Shown: positions 22,893-35,151, counted from the stretch's first letter. The stretch is 64,000 nucleotides of DNA from Strobilurus pachycystidiatus (GCA_019915135.1 JAHLMK010000005.1:62001-126000); one strand, 5' to 3'. Translations and numbers: made by a program. The notes: generated from the letters alone by a model not told the origin.

Positions 22893-24506
22893 ATGGATGC
22901 GCAATCCCGCCCGCCCACACCGCCTGACACCGACAGCGGCGCCACTTTGACAACGACCTGCACACCCTCACTGCTTTCTGTCGCCCTTGTTCACGACGTC
23001 GTTCTGCGTATCGTTGAGTTTGGATGTGAGGATTTGGGATTGGCTCGTGTGTTGAACTCGGTGGCAAGGAGTTTTGGGCCACTGGCAAAGGCGGCGCTGT
23101 TCAGATCGGTCAGCGCGAACCGGAACCAAGACCGAGAGCATCAGGCGTACCTACGCCCAGTGTCAAAACGGCGGTGGTGTCTGGGTCGGCCTGATCGCTG
23201 CAGCCGCCGCTCTGCCAGCTGGGCCACAGTCATTCGCTTCTTTTCGGAGCAGCCGCATTTGTGCCGTTTCGTCAAGGAGCTACGCCTCATTGGACGATCC
23301 ACCGCGAACCCCGAGGGCGAAGGTCACAACACCCACACCGTCAGCGCACTTCCTGAGCTGGCAGCCACGATGTTCACTCTTTTCCGCCACGCACACGCGT
23401 TGACTCTTACCGACATCGCGACCGTTGGACTCCCCCTTACCAATTTGCCCCCAGGCATACTCCTTTTGCGCTTTGATGGCTGCGTCATACACCTTGACGA
23501 TCTTCCCGCCTTCATTGGCGCATTCCAAGACCTTCGGAGCCTTGTCTTTGGCTATCGAAACAAATTCGTTTCGTGCTACAGCGACACGGACGTCGACGCT
23601 CCAGAATCTGCTCCAGAATTTCCGTCCCCCTCAAAGCTCACCGTCATGTACAACTTCTTCGAGCCTACTGAGGTCAATCACGTCTTTATTAGCTGCCCAG
23701 GTGTCACAACATTGTCCATGTCCATGTCGCCAGTCCAGTTGTGGACGCTGTCGTCATCATTACAGTATATCTGTGCCAGGTGCGAGCTTGAAGAATTTCA
23801 TCTGCGGCTTTGTGAGTCCTCTATCTGCGTCTGAATTCTCTTGTTAAACCAGACCGCAGCTCATTCCAAGCTCCCTTGGCCTACTCAGTGGACGCACGCG
23901 GCCATATTCGCTTGCTTCTCGGAGCTGCGCTCCTTACACTTTCACGTCACAGACTCTCAGCTGGAGGGTCTTAGTAAAACCATGAGTCTTGTTCGTCCTC
24001 CGGCGCTCCAGACCCTCCACTTGCACATTTTTCTCGGAACGACCTTGACCATCAACCAGCCATACAGCATTGAACGGAAGACAAGGCGCTGTCTTCACCG
24101 GCTGTGTCGCGCCGTGCTGCCCATCGCGCTGCAGGATACCAATAGGCTGTGCCGCATCCACGTTCAATTCGGTCTCGACCTTCACGCGGTGCAGAAGTTG
24201 TCTCGCCCCACGTCCGTCAACGTCATCTGGTGGGCTGAACTCGTCGAAGCCCTCCATGCTTTTTTCACTGCCGACCTTCTGTCGCTTCCGAAGGGATCCG
24301 TCTCTTACAGCATGGATCCCAGAGTCCCGTCTCACATAGATCCACTATCAGACACTCCCTGGGCACGGCGCAAGTGGGATAATGAATGCATGATGGCCCG
24401 TAAAGAGAAACAGGAGAAGGTGAATGAGCAAGCGGCCAGGGCAGAGCAGGAAGGGCGGCTGGAAGAGTTCTTGGCGGGACTGGCGTCCGACAGTGAGGAG
24501 GAGTAA
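22893..24506 (+). CDS. F-box/LRR-like protein at the inner edge of the left arm
   Basis: Model: 22893-23811 joined to 23860-24506; 521 residues. The start MDAQSRPPTPPDTDSG has a CCACCATGG context, and its first codons still contain one copy of the array motif. A weak F-box-like helical segment lies at about residues 28-70. It is followed by the pattern seen in the sibling genes: VIRFFSEQPHLCRFVKELRL, then leucine-rich strands. The C-terminus is a charged helix (ARRKWDNECMMARKEKQE) and an acidic end. Likely siblings are at 24609, 26100 and 44969. An SCF adaptor role is inferred only from the family. It reads inward from the arm, so the arm must carry its promoter. Confidence 0.6.
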
Positions 24507-24608
24507 CAACACTTTAATCTGAGCACATCCGTCCCGTTAAATAACCATTTACATCTGGATCTTAGATCTGAACTTCTAACTAAGTAGCACAAAAGTGATT
24601 GTATTTAC

Positions 24609-25988
24609 TCAAACGTTCAACATAGGAAATTTCACTGCCACCTGTATCCGTTTATCCAGAAATGTCCAGGTGCGATCTTTGGTCGTGGAAAACATCCTCT
24701 GACCCACTACGCGTATACGCGCCATGGACCTCTGAGCCACGAATTCAACCAGTTCAGTCTGATCGGAACGACCGTCAAGCAAGCCCATTACACTGGTAAA
24801 AACCACTTCCATGTGGGTTATAAGGCCATGGCCACGATGTCCTCGTACCCACTCCGTGAAAGCGACCTTCATCCATGCAAGGAAGTGGGCTGTAGCGGCA
24901 TTATCCAGCCGCCCAACCAGGCAAAATTCAACTCTCAACGACTCGACCTCTGCCAAATCAAGAGTACGCAAGCTCTCCAGGAGAGCGGCACGGTCCAAGC
25001 TATCGATACATAGCTTGAGGGAGGTCAACTTCAGACCGCGGAAGTCAACCTTCGACGCCCAGCAATCTGGTACTGCACACTTTGTTATCCTTCCATCCAG
25101 TAAATTAGAGATAGACACTTACCGCGGGCCAAGATAGTGACGTTCTTCAACGTTCCACGGCAAGCGTGCAACAGTTGAATGCATGACTTGGCAGTATTTG
25201 GAGCGTAAATCGTCCAGTCCAGAGTCTCCAGCAGGCTAACGCGATTCAACCAAGTAGGTTCCCACGTTACCACACTGTCTCCCAGCCAAGTTGACCCAAA
25301 TTCCAGGGACCGTAAGGACGCCAGGCAGGTCTCAGCCCGAGTCACACGGGACTGCCATTCGACGTCAGCCTCGGGATTGCTGTAGCGAACGAGTGGGTGT
25401 AACAGCGGTGTGGCGGAGGCTGGTCGCTGGCCAATTAGTCTGAAGGCGCGCAAGGCTGGCGTGTATGGAAGCAGAAAGGCAAGGATGTGGTCCAGGTGAA
25501 TATAACAGTCTCGGAATTCGATGAACTTCAGATATTTGAACGGTCTGGTGACAAGGGGGGTGCGTGCAAAACCGTCCTTTGCGGGAGTCCATTTGTCGAA
25601 GTGTACGTTCTGCACCGTCAACGCCTGCAAATTTGGAAAAGATAGGGCGAACGTCACAATGGGGTGAAGGAGGGCGTCTTCTACTTCGACTCCTGGGGAT
25701 TGCAGAGTCAATGACTTGACCCAGGCAGCTACCTCCCCATGAGCCTCCTTTTTCATCTTCTCTGTCATCTGTAAGAGAAACGGTAAGCAGTTTCTAGCGG
25801 AGTCACTTAGCGTTGAAACTTACCTGTGGTGGAGTTACGCAGGTCGTTGAAAGACGTGCAAAGCCCAGAGGACTCAGTCCATTCCGAGTGTCTCGGCAGA
25901 TTCGTCTCATCTCTCTCAAGAGGCCAAGGTCGTCCCCACCAAGGTATGAGCCAACTTCCCCCCATACGTCGGCTGGTAGTCGGGGCAT
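24609..25988 (-). CDS. F-box/LRR-like protein
   Basis: Model on the minus strand: 25988-25824, 25768-25123, 25072-24609; 424 residues. It begins with an F-box-like helix (MPRLPADVWGEVGSYLGGDD). Leucine-rich strands follow: WVKSLTLQSPGV, FPNLQALTVQNVHFDKW, FIEFRDCYIHLDHILAF. The last matches FEFQRC-type strands in the sibling at 44969 and FDGCVIHLDDLPAF in 22893. It is divergently arranged with the F-box gene at 26100, 111 bp apart, suggesting a shared promoter. Both introns are standard. Confidence 0.65.
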
Positions 25989-26099
25989 GAGTTTATCAAG
26001 AACGACCGTTTGTTCGAACTCGTCGTATCTGATCCTTCCGTTTGGACCTGACCAATTTCAGTTCTTTGCATGGGGAGATCTCAGATCTGCACTTCCACC

Positions 26100-27702
26100 A
26101 TGTCCCTCGCATCCTCACTACGCTTCCCCAACGAGCTATTGGAAGAGGTCATCGAACAAGCCTGCCTTGAGCACCCTTCCCTTGCTTTCCCCCTTCGTCT
26201 CTCTGGCAAGCGCTTTTCTTGTGCGAGCAAATACGTGTTCTCCCAGGTCACAGCCGACATCACCTATTCCTCCACTGCTTGGGGCACCGGAGGGCTTGAC
26301 TCCCGCCCAAAAACGGAACCAAATCGCGGAGATCCGCTTTGGAAGCCCACACCATGCACTCATTCCCCGCAGGCGGTTTTGCATTTCTTTTCCATTGAAA
26401 GCCCGCACCTAGCTGTCTTTGTCAAGCAACTCACTTTTCGAGGACATGGTCCTCGCCACCGTCGCAAGGGAGCACAAGGAAACGACATCATTCCGAAGTT
26501 CGGCGCCTTCATCAGTTTACTTCCTTCCCTTTCTCTCCTTACCTTATACCACATGGACCTCGGCGACTTGGAAGCGCCTCCCAGTCACTATGCCCTTTCA
26601 AAGGTGGTCCTCCTTGACACGATCGTCCAGCCCCCGGAACGCCTTTTCCGCGTTCTCCTTCAACTTGGGCATGTTGAAGAGCTGTGCCTTCAACAGAGCG
26701 CAGTCCTCGCCGCCAGCAGTCCATCGAGTCGGACTTCATTCCCTGTGCCTTCCATTCGTCGCTTATCCCTTGAAACAAACTTGGAGGGGAGCGAGGTGCA
26801 CATGCTGAAGGGGTATGACTTTCGAAATTTGGAGTCTCTCCAAGTGAGCGCACCGCTCCATGCGTTCGAGGAGGAATCATTCATGTCCCAGCAGCGTGTG
26901 GATCTGCTCCAGCGGTTAGTGCCCCCCATCTCATCTTTTTCCTTGGTCATCAGTAAGTGGCGCAGTTTCCCAAGAGATGAGCCCGTGCTGAAGCACAGCG
27001 TTAGCCCCTTCGCGTTTCTTTGAATTGAGAGAGCAGCCAGAACGACTGGAATCCATCTTCCGAAGCATGCTGGCGCTTAGACAGCTCACAGTAACAGCGT
27101 CGGAAGTGGACGCTGCGTCGGCTTGCAATCTGTTATGGGTCGTCGATTTGCAAGGGCTTCAGGCACTGACGCTGCGACTGAACCTCTCCGGGAGGTTGTT
27201 CGATTACGACGCGCAGCATGGACGGCTAGACAGCGACTCTGAGACCCAGACAACGGTGGCGGTCATCAAGGAGGTTCTGCGCTCTTTAATGAGTCTGCAG
27301 CCAGATCTGCAGCTGTCTTTAGTGTTTGGGCTGTGCGCAGACACGGCTCCTCGCTCGCTCTACGAGGAGAGGTGGTTTTATGGACTCACTCGCCACCTCT
27401 TAGGCCAGATGAGTCTTCCACCAGCAGTGAAAGTGACGTGGGCAGAAGATGCGCAGGCGTTAATGCAGGTTGATTCGCAGGGAGGCGTTCACTCATTTTA
27501 CAACATGCCCGCCCACCTTCACCGCAGAACGGCCGGCTCTAGCGACTGGTATCTGTACCACTACCCTTGGCACTTCTACAGCGACTTGCGAGCCTCTGGT
27601 GATGATTGGGATGAAGTCACCCAAGCGATCGTCGAGGAGAATGAGAAAGATTTACGCGCGTTTGAGGGGAATTGGGATTGGGATGACAGGAAGGAATACT
27701 AG
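26100..27702 (+). CDS. F-box/LRR-like protein
   Basis: Model: 26100-26952 joined to 27032-27702; 507 residues. The start MSLASSLRFPNELLEEVIEQ has a CACCATG context; an earlier in-frame ATG at 26070 is possible. The F-box-like motif is at residues 7-50. It is followed by AVLHFFSIESPHLAVFVKQL, the same block as in the siblings, and by leucine-rich strands. The C-terminus is acidic (NWDWDDRKEY). Its 3' flank shares an AACT-GAGTAGCACA stretch with the flank of the gene ending at 24506, supporting duplication within the segment. Confidence 0.65.
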
Positions 27703-27849
27703 GATAGGCTGGCAAAGACTTTCAACAATCACAACTTTATCTTATGGTATAAAATTTCGATTTGATTTGAGTTCTAACTATTCAACTGAGTAGCACAGCC
27801 GGTGATGGTACGGTATTAATAATGAGAGCTAAGGCAAGTGGCGCTTGAA

Positions 27850-29712
27850 CTAAGCGCTAGGGGGGCCTGCGCCTGCGGCCGTATACGTAGGGAAGACTCC
27901 ATCCTCCTCACCAAGCCAGCGATCCCGATCCGCGCACCCACTGTGTCCATCCGCGCGAGCGTCGATAAGGGTGTCGTAGCCAGTCTCAGACGTCTGAAAC
28001 ATGGACGCCTGATTGAACCACACGACAGAGCCGCGCCCATTGCCAGCCTCCCAGTCCTCCTCTGAGACCCCGTCCGGTCGATTCAAGGGAGTTGAGTTTT
28101 CACGGGTGGGGGGTGAGCCGTCGGTGGTGACTACCTCAATCTTGGAACGAAGATCGATGTTGAAATGAAAAAACAGCGAGGAGGAGTAGAGAAGGAATAC
28201 GCCCGGCGGAAGCTCCATGTACACATTCGCCTCCCATATTACCAGCCAAGCCTTCTCTCGGTGGTTGAAGACGCCGAAGACGAACACAATGCAGATGCCA
28301 AGGGCGAGGTTCTTGAAGTCAACGTGCGGGTCGCAGTACACCCGCCTCCTTCCCTCCCATTTCCCCTCCATCTCCGACCCCAGCCATGGCGCGTTGAGGC
28401 ACCAATTCCAGAAATAACCGAACGGCACCCACATGTCATGGCGGTCGAGCATGAAGTCGTTACAGGCCTGGTATCTTCGGGCGACGCCTGGGAAGTTGAC
28501 CTTCAGGATGTGATTGGCAATGTTGCTGCGAGCTTGTCAGTTGTTTGGATGGAGACAAACAGCACAAGTACCCACCTGATAGAACGGAAGGCAGTTCCAA
28601 CTTGAAAATGCTCTTCAAGAATGTTTTCATTATCCTGGTGCCACTGCGACCAGCCGGGGAGCGTCTTGTTGTTCCGGTCGGCGCCTGCGATACAAAACCA
28701 GTGCGATCCGCGCTTGTTCGAGTCCATAGCCGCCTGGCTCATTGGGACGCAAGCCTTCACAAAACGCCGAGCCTGCTCGCAGAACTTTGGCAGCAGCCTC
28801 GCTATCTCCGGGGTAACCTCAGAGCGATAGATGACGAGGCGTCCAGCCGAATCGAGGATGCGAGTGGCCTTCCCAACGTAAGGTATCGGCCTCATGCTGC
28901 TAACAAAACTCCAGACGCTCTTCCCCGAGGAGTGGGCCTTGCGTAAGAGGGCGGCCGGGTTTGTTTCGAATCGGCGCCCCATCCATGCGGTCGAGGTGAG
29001 AGGGAGGGAGGGCGCGGCCAGCTCCGCCCCTGCGCGAAGCGTCTCGGTGCGTTCCTTGTCTCGCCGCTGCGAGTCTCTCTGCCTCTTATCCTCGCGTCGC
29101 CGACGGTTACGAATCGTCTGGGGACTTAATCCCTCCGGCGGCTGCTCAGTGCGCGCGACGGGCGCTGCAGAGGTCGAGTAAGCTCCAGTATTTCCTGGGT
29201 CGTACGAGTACGCTACTGGGGGCGGCCGAAGGGTGGAGGAGGTAGCGCGCTTTTTTGGAGGCTGCTGAAGGGTGGAGGAAGAGGCGCGCTTCTTGGGAAG
29301 CTTCGTCCTCTTACGGCGGACTGTACGTTCCAAGACCACGGGCGGCACCGCGCCGGCGTCGGAGGAGTACTGGAAATCGGAAAGGTCGGATAGGTCCGAC
29401 AGCTCTGAGACGTCGCAAGAAAAGTCGTCCCAGCAGGGGTCCTGGGATGGGGAAGGAGTAGCGGAGCCAGGCGTGACTTGCACGAAGTGGTACATCCGAG
29501 GGTCAACGTTGAACGCCTCTGCATCGAGCGCCTCTTGCCGTACCGCGGCGAGTTGAACGAGGTCAAATTCGAGCGCCATGCCCTCAGAGGCTGAGATCCT
29601 GAGCAAGCGTCAGGGCGGGAACGAGGACGATGGGCGGCACAACTCACCCAGGGCCAAACACCCTGTCAACTAGCTTTTTCAAGCGCGCGGCGGCACGGGT
29701 GATTACGACCAT
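27850..29712 (-). CDS. TET/JBP-like 2-oxoglutarate/Fe(II) dioxygenase
   Basis: Model on the minus strand: 29712-29648, 29598-28576, 28525-27850; 587 residues. The N-terminal half is basic and low-complexity (KRTKLPKKRASSS repeats, RNRRRREDKRQRDSQRRDKE). The C-terminal half has the double-stranded beta-helix pattern of the fungal TET/JBP family: HxD at H430 and D432 (CDPHVDFKNLALG), then WEANVYMELPPGVFLLYSSS, the distal histidine H483 (FFHFN), and a 2-oxoglutarate-binding arginine candidate at R527 (GRGSVVWFNQASMFQ). Family members oxidise 5-methylcytosine or thymine in DNA. Substrate here is not known. It shares the inverted-repeat segment with a KDZ transposase. The first exon was added because it splices cleanly and supplies the only upstream ATG. 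Confidence 0.7.
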
Positions 29713-30885
29713 GGCGAGGTCGGAGGTTCGTGAAGCGCGTCCGCGTCCGGGCGAGAATGGAGTGAAGGTGCACGAGTGCTGCAGGCAAGCTGCTTCGGTA
29801 CTTGCTTGCGCGTTCCCCGAGATCTCGCAGGAGTTCGATGCCAAGGACCTTTACAGGTCTCAGTACGAGATCTGAGAGAAAAGAAACGAAGGAACGGACC
29901 TCTTTATACTCGCGCTTGAGCCACACGTGAAATGAGCGTGATTCGTGAAGTTATAAACAGAGAGAGGTGGTGACTTGCACGCATGGACTTCGCGCATGTT
30001 TGCTGTTGTTTGATTGGGAGAGCGTTGCATCTCTTTCCTCTATTCCACCCGCGCAAAGGTGCTTTGATTATCGCTTTCCTCGGTCTCCTTCTGACGGCTT
30101 CTGACGGGTGCACAAGAGCAAATGACGATGCGACGGAACTAACTGTACGCTTGCAATCACGCTTAGCACTAAAATGCACGCTCACTTGACCCTCAGTCTT
30201 CTTCGCCCGTTGACCGTTGTTGTCTCAATAATTCACCAGCGTACTTCTATCGCCGCCCTTTCCCACAACCAATTCCCTCTTCACATCGTCATCACCGTCT
30301 CTGTCATTGCCGCCCGGTACTACAAACAGCGCCCAGAGTTTCTCGGATTGGATTCCCAGAGGGCGTCTCACAGCCCTCGCCCCTCAGGTCATGCAGATTC
30401 TTGGCGTGCACACCCAGCACACCCTCTCTCAAACCGGGATCCAACTTCCGCCTCGGTCAGCGAAAGCTTGGAGCGTTAAGTGCATTCGCCGCGTCTGCCG
30501 TTCGTTCGTCAATCGCCGTACGCGGCATAATGGCACGGCGCGCTGGGCGCGGGTGTGGCGTCGTCGTCGCGACTGGGGAAGGGATTGAGCATTTTGCAAG
30601 CGTAACAACGCTCACCAAAGCTGAACTCTGCCCATGCAGCTGACGGGACGGCTTCAAAAGCTCAATTGTACCAATACTGACATACGATACCTGTTGTAAG
30701 CCGTACGATAACAATTTTGAGTATGCACGTCGCAATAACAACGATTAGCTTCGAAAACAAATGGTTCCTCTGTGCGGTTGAAAGCTCCAACAAGGCACGA
30801 ACTCTACATAATGATGCCAGGGCGGAAGACTTGTGCCCTATGCATCGTTGACCTGAACGGCATACGCAGTTGACCTCCTACTACA
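29713..30885. other. Intergenic region inside the inverted-repeat segment
   Basis: Divergent promoter region between the dioxygenase and the F-box gene at 30886. Open frames at about 30170-30590 lack domain or splice support. Confidence 0.35.
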
Positions 30886-31921
30886 ATGACTGGTGAGTGT
30901 CCTACGCATCCTCTGAGCTATGCCCATGGAATTTTGATTAGACATAGTCCCCGCACTTGCCGTTGACTTCGTGCACCCCATCCATCGCATACCACCCGAA
31001 ATCTTGAACGAGGTTTTTGTCCAGCTGGTCTCAATTTGTCAACAAGACTCGTACCAGGGATTGGACGCATCCACCAGAGTCTGCTCCTTATGGCGATCTG
31101 TCGCGCTCTCAAACGCCCGCCTCTGGTCTGGATTCCACATCGAGAGCCCAACATACGCTAGTATCCCTCGTGTCTCCCTCGTTCTTTGGCGTTCGAAAGA
31201 CTCTCTTTTAAACATCGTCCTCCATGATGCAGAGGGCGTTTACAACGAGGATTACTGCGCCACAGCCGAAATCCTGTGTCTTCTACTCAAACACTCGCAG
31301 CGTTGGCAGACATTCGATTTGTCTCTTGGGCGTATTCACTACCATTGTGAAGCGGGGATGCTTCTTTGCGCACCTGAACGGGTTCTGTATTACCGGCCAG
31401 CACAGATGGAGGCCCTGGAGAGCCTTAAGCTCTCCCTACCACACGGCATTGAGGAAGAAGAGTTTGTCATCACCATGTTCTCTTCATCTCCCCGCCTTCG
31501 AACTTTCTGTTATGGAACGGGGCCGTGCAAGGTCAATTTACCTTGGGGGCAGATCACCGACCTACACATCAGCTCAAGTTGTTGGTTCTTGGCAGACGCG
31601 GTGCACTATCTGGAGGCGCTGCAAGGTTGCACCGCCCTGGAGAGGCTATCGGTTGACACACCTTCCTGTTGGAAACGTTATCATTCCGATCCTGATCGTC
31701 TGGAGGTTTCCTTCCCCCAGCTAATTCAGTCCGGTTTCGGTGCCCAGACGGTACTGTTGGCAGGTGCAGAAACCGGTTCTGTGGACCCATACGAGCAGGA
31801 ATACTTCTCTCTCTCATTCCCCTCCTTCATGGATCTCTTACTTGGCATGGGATGGTGCAGACAGGTACGATCGTCCTTCCACTATTGACTCAATCAAACT
31901 CAGACTTTTCAAAAGGGTTAG
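30886..31921 (+). CDS. F-box protein (canonical type)
   Basis: Model: 30886-30892, 30942-31864, 31904-31921; 315 residues. The first exon is only seven bases (ATG ACT G). The F-box lies at about residues 14-60 (IHRIPPEILNEVFVQL, VCSLWRSVALSNARLW), the classic agaricomycete form. The rest is leucine-rich. The last intron would be unusually short (39 nt); without it the protein ends at 31888 with a slightly different tail, so the C-terminus is uncertain. Unlike the four other F-box genes in this segment it belongs to the common fungal F-box type. Confidence 0.7.
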
Positions 31922-32011
31922 TTTAGGCGCTCCGCCTCCAAAGCGTCCAGCGGCCATCAATTCGTCTACACACACGACTTGTCTACAAACCGTAACTGCA
32001 ACGAAAACCGA

Positions 32012-32771
32012 CTACATTACTACGCAGGACCTGAACGTGATAGTGCAGAGCCTGAGGTTCAACTTAGTAGTGGTGCAAATAGAGCAAACTAAAACGCACG
32101 GCTTCATTCCAGGCGTCTGAACCACCTTCACTTCGCCCTCCGTAAGCTTCTTGTTGAAGAACGCTAAAGCATCGCGCTGCGACTTGAAGCCCTTTCGCAC
32201 GTAGCCAGAGACGCCCACGACGGCTGCCTCAGCCTCATCTCTGGTTCAAGAGTAAGAGCTAGGGCGTGGGTAACAAAGCGTGGCGCGTACGGATCAAGGA
32301 ATATCCCAACGGTGCGTCCCCTGGTGACGGCCAAAAACTTCCTGGGAGCATCTGCACGGAGGCGCGTTGCACTCAATGTAGTCCTGGGCACCTCATCGAA
32401 AGGAACTCCCACGCGATATGGGTTGCCAGGAAGAGCGTAGTCCTTGGCGTCCAGCTCCGGTTGGTGAAGAAACTCGGGTTCTAATGGCCTTGTCAGCGTG
32501 GAAGAGCTATCGATAGTAGAGACCTTACCTTCTACAGGCTGTGGGCCTTGCTCGTTGGTCTTCTCATCTAATTCAAGGGGATGCAACTTAGCGCGTTATG
32601 AAGTGCAGACGGCGCACAGAACGCACCAATGTCAGACCCGGTAGGTTGTAGAATGTGGTGCAGCGGGGCTACAGCAGGAAGGTTGAGAGACAAAGCAGCG
32701 CGCTCTACAGCTGACGCATACGGGTCCTGGGAGGTGGGAATACCACAAGAATCAGCAAAGGGAGAAGACAT
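32012..32771 (-). CDS. Protein with viroplasmin / RNase H1 N-terminal-like domain
   Basis: Model on the minus strand: 32771-32627, 32567-32529, 32480-32291, 32240-32012; 200 residues. The domain is split by an intron: APRKFLAVTRGRTVGIFLDP joins to EAAVVGVSGYVRKGFKSQRD, then ALAFFNKK. This is the beta-beta-alpha pattern of the small domain found at the N-terminus of RNase H1, where it binds RNA-DNA hybrid or dsRNA, and in caulimovirus viroplasmin. No RNase H catalytic domain follows. Such solo copies are frequent in mushroom genomes. The tail after the domain is not conserved in appearance, so the 3' end could be spliced differently. Confidence 0.6.
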
Positions 32772-32852
32772 GGAGGATGGGCAAGTGGCAAGGTTTCGCA
32801 CCTTTTGAATCTGCTAGACCCCCACCAGCAGTTGAAATCGATCTCCGACGCT

Positions 32853-32912
32853 CAAGTATCAATCCCCAAGCTCAGCTCCCGAGAGTATCAATCCCCAAGG
32901 TTCATCCCCCTG
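32853..32912. repeat. Small internal cluster of the arm motif
   Basis: Two copies of TATCAATCCCCAAG and one of CTCCCGAG occur within 60 bp. This is the motif that fills the terminal arms, found here near the middle of the segment between two minus-strand genes. Confidence 0.45.
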
Positions 32913-33082
32913 AAGTCAGCGTGGAATGCAACAGCGTAACAGGGCAGCATGACAGGCCAGGTGCTACCACAATGTCCGACCGCTGACTTTCCTGCCGATG
33001 ACGCTCTTGGCATCTTCTCTGAGCTATCTAACTATGAAATTGGCAATATATTCGAAGCACAACGACGGTGTACCTTGAAATC

Positions 33083-33853
33083 TCAGTCATCCCATTCTCC
33101 TTCCGTGGAAACATCGATGTCGGTATCTGTGTCCGTAGGAGGGTCGCTGTCAATATCCAGATCCAGAACTCCTTTCTGAAACACGAGCTCGCGATTCGCA
33201 TAAGCCTCTGTGATGGTGTGGAGACGCGTATGAGCCCTGATATCCACAAGCCATACATACAGTTCCTGGAGATCTGCAAGCGTTCTGCAGGCGGCAGTCC
33301 ACATAGGATGAACGCGCCATTCCTCCAAGTCGGTTAAAGCTTGAACAGAATCCCACTGCACTTCGGCCCTCTTGACTGCAGTCTCGATAGCGCTGAACGC
33401 GATGGCTAAATCATGCACCGGCAAACCCGGGCTGTCCAAATCAGCCACCTTCTGGGCGGTCCTTGCCACATAGGTGAAGAAGTCGCCATCGGTGTATGAG
33501 CGCACGATAGTCTCTTGGTTTAAGATGACCTGGAGCCGCTGCAGGGGTGAAGGCGGCTTGGTGGCTGTAGGACTAAAGATCATAACATCAATCAAAACCT
33601 TCGACGAGACATTTATGTGTACGCACCCATAACGCACCCATTGTGGACGACGTGGCTTGACCGCACCACCTTTCTTTTGTGCATAACGCTTAGCTGATTT
33701 TTCTAAGAGCTGGTCGTGCTTCCTGCGCGTCTTTGAATTAGTACAATCTCACAACTCAGAGCAGATGACTGACTTTTTGTAATAAGCAGCGTTGCGGGCT
33801 TTCTTTGCTGCCTTACGGTCCTGATCCGTTGCATAGACACGCTTGGGCGCCAT
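33083..33853 (-). CDS. Uncharacterised protein with basic N-terminus
   Basis: Model on the minus strand: 33853-33774, 33722-33627, 33572-33083; 221 residues. The N-terminus is strongly basic (MAPKRVYATDQDRKAAKKAR), resembling a nuclear-localisation or bZIP-like basic stretch. A predicted all-helical middle follows, with an acidic Asp/Thr tail (DSDPPTDTDTDIDVS). No family recognised. It lies upstream of, and in the same orientation as, the viroplasmin-domain gene. The second donor is ambiguous because GGGTGCGT occurs twice. Nuclear or DNA-associated role is only a guess from composition. Confidence 0.55.
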
Positions 33854-35151
33854 GGTGAGGCCAGCGAAGAATCAAGATTGAGACGAAACACCGATGACGG
33901 CAAGAGCGAAGCCGTAGTGTGCCTATTTGGGCGATTTGCGCCACTTGTCATACTTATCCTCCCGACGCTATGAAACCTTGCTAGACATGCTTCACTGTCT
34001 GAAGACTACCCCACCGGAATCTGACGCTTATAAATTGCACATCCGAGGTGCATCTATGGCTTGCCTATCGACTGAATGATGTTCTTCTGCGTACACTCAC
34101 CTATGGGTCTCTGATTACCGTACTTATCCTCAAGACTCTATTGAACTCTGCAAGATAGGCTTCATGGTCTGAAGACCGACAGAGGGGGCTCTTACGATTG
34201 ACAATTGAATGTCCAAGGTGCGTCTATGGCTTGCATGTAGACTGAATGATGTTCTTCTGTGTACGCTCACCTATGGGTCTCTGAGTACCGTACTTATCCT
34301 CAAGACTCTATTTGAACTCTGCAAGATAGGCTTCATGGTCTGAAGACCGACAGAGGGGGCTCTTACGATTGACAATCGAACGTCCAAGGTGCGTCTATGG
34401 CTTGCATGTAGACTGAATGATGTTCTTCCGTGTACGCTTGCCTGTGGGTCTGTGAGGACCGTACTCATCCTCAAGACGCTATTGCGCACTGCAAGATGCG
34501 CTTCACCGTCTGAGGACCGAGTCGCAGGGCTCTTACGCTCATCAATCAAACATTCAAGGTGTGTCTATTGCTTGGATGTAGACTGAATGATGTTCTTTCA
34601 CATACGCTCACCTATGGGTCTCTGAGTACCGTACTTATAATCAAGACGCTATTGAACACCCAAGATAGGCTTCCTGGCCTGAAGACCGACAGAGGGGGGA
34701 CTCTTACGATTGACAATCAGATGTCCAAGGTGCGTCTATAGTTTGCATGTAGACTGAACAATGTCACTCTGTGTATGCTTGTCTACGGGTCTGTGAGAAC
34801 CGTCCTTATCCTCAAGACGCTATTGGATGCTCAGGATACGCTTCACTGCCTGAAAAGTGAGTTAAGGGGTCACCAATCGAGCACCTAAGGTGCCTCTATA
34901 GCGTCGATGTAGACTGAATGATGTCCTTATGTATACGCTCACCTATAGGTTTGTGAGCATAGTATATATTCTTCAGACTTGGTGGTTCTCTTCATAGGGC
35001 GTCTCATTTCTGACGGACCGATTTTTTGCAGTGCTGAGGAAAGCCTGAGCATCAGCCAAACTCACTGGAGTCACAAAGTTGCTACACATGTGGCGTCACG
35101 AATAAAAAATTGTCTGATTATATTTTTCTGTAGAGGCTCTACGCCGTAACT
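33854..35151. other. Intergenic region filled by the 170-bp satellite
   Basis: Most of the stretch is the tandem repeat described at 33946-35000. The remainder is A+T-rich flank of the convergent gene ending at 35152. No gene supported. Confidence 0.6.
33946..35000. repeat. 170-bp tandem satellite, about six units
   Basis: The landmark ACTGAATGAT or a near variant recurs at 34071, 34241, 34412, 34582, 34753 and 34913, a spacing of 170-171 bp (the last 160). Each unit also holds TACTTATCCTCAAGAC and TCTGAAGACCGACAGAGGG. Units differ by scattered substitutions, more at the edges than in the middle. Non-coding. A nucleosome-length period is typical of satellites; function here unknown. Confidence 0.88.

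Noticed and set aside
30170..30590. Possible additional gene upstream of the F-box gene at 30886
   Set aside because: Overlapping frames without domain, convincing ATG context or joinable splice sites.
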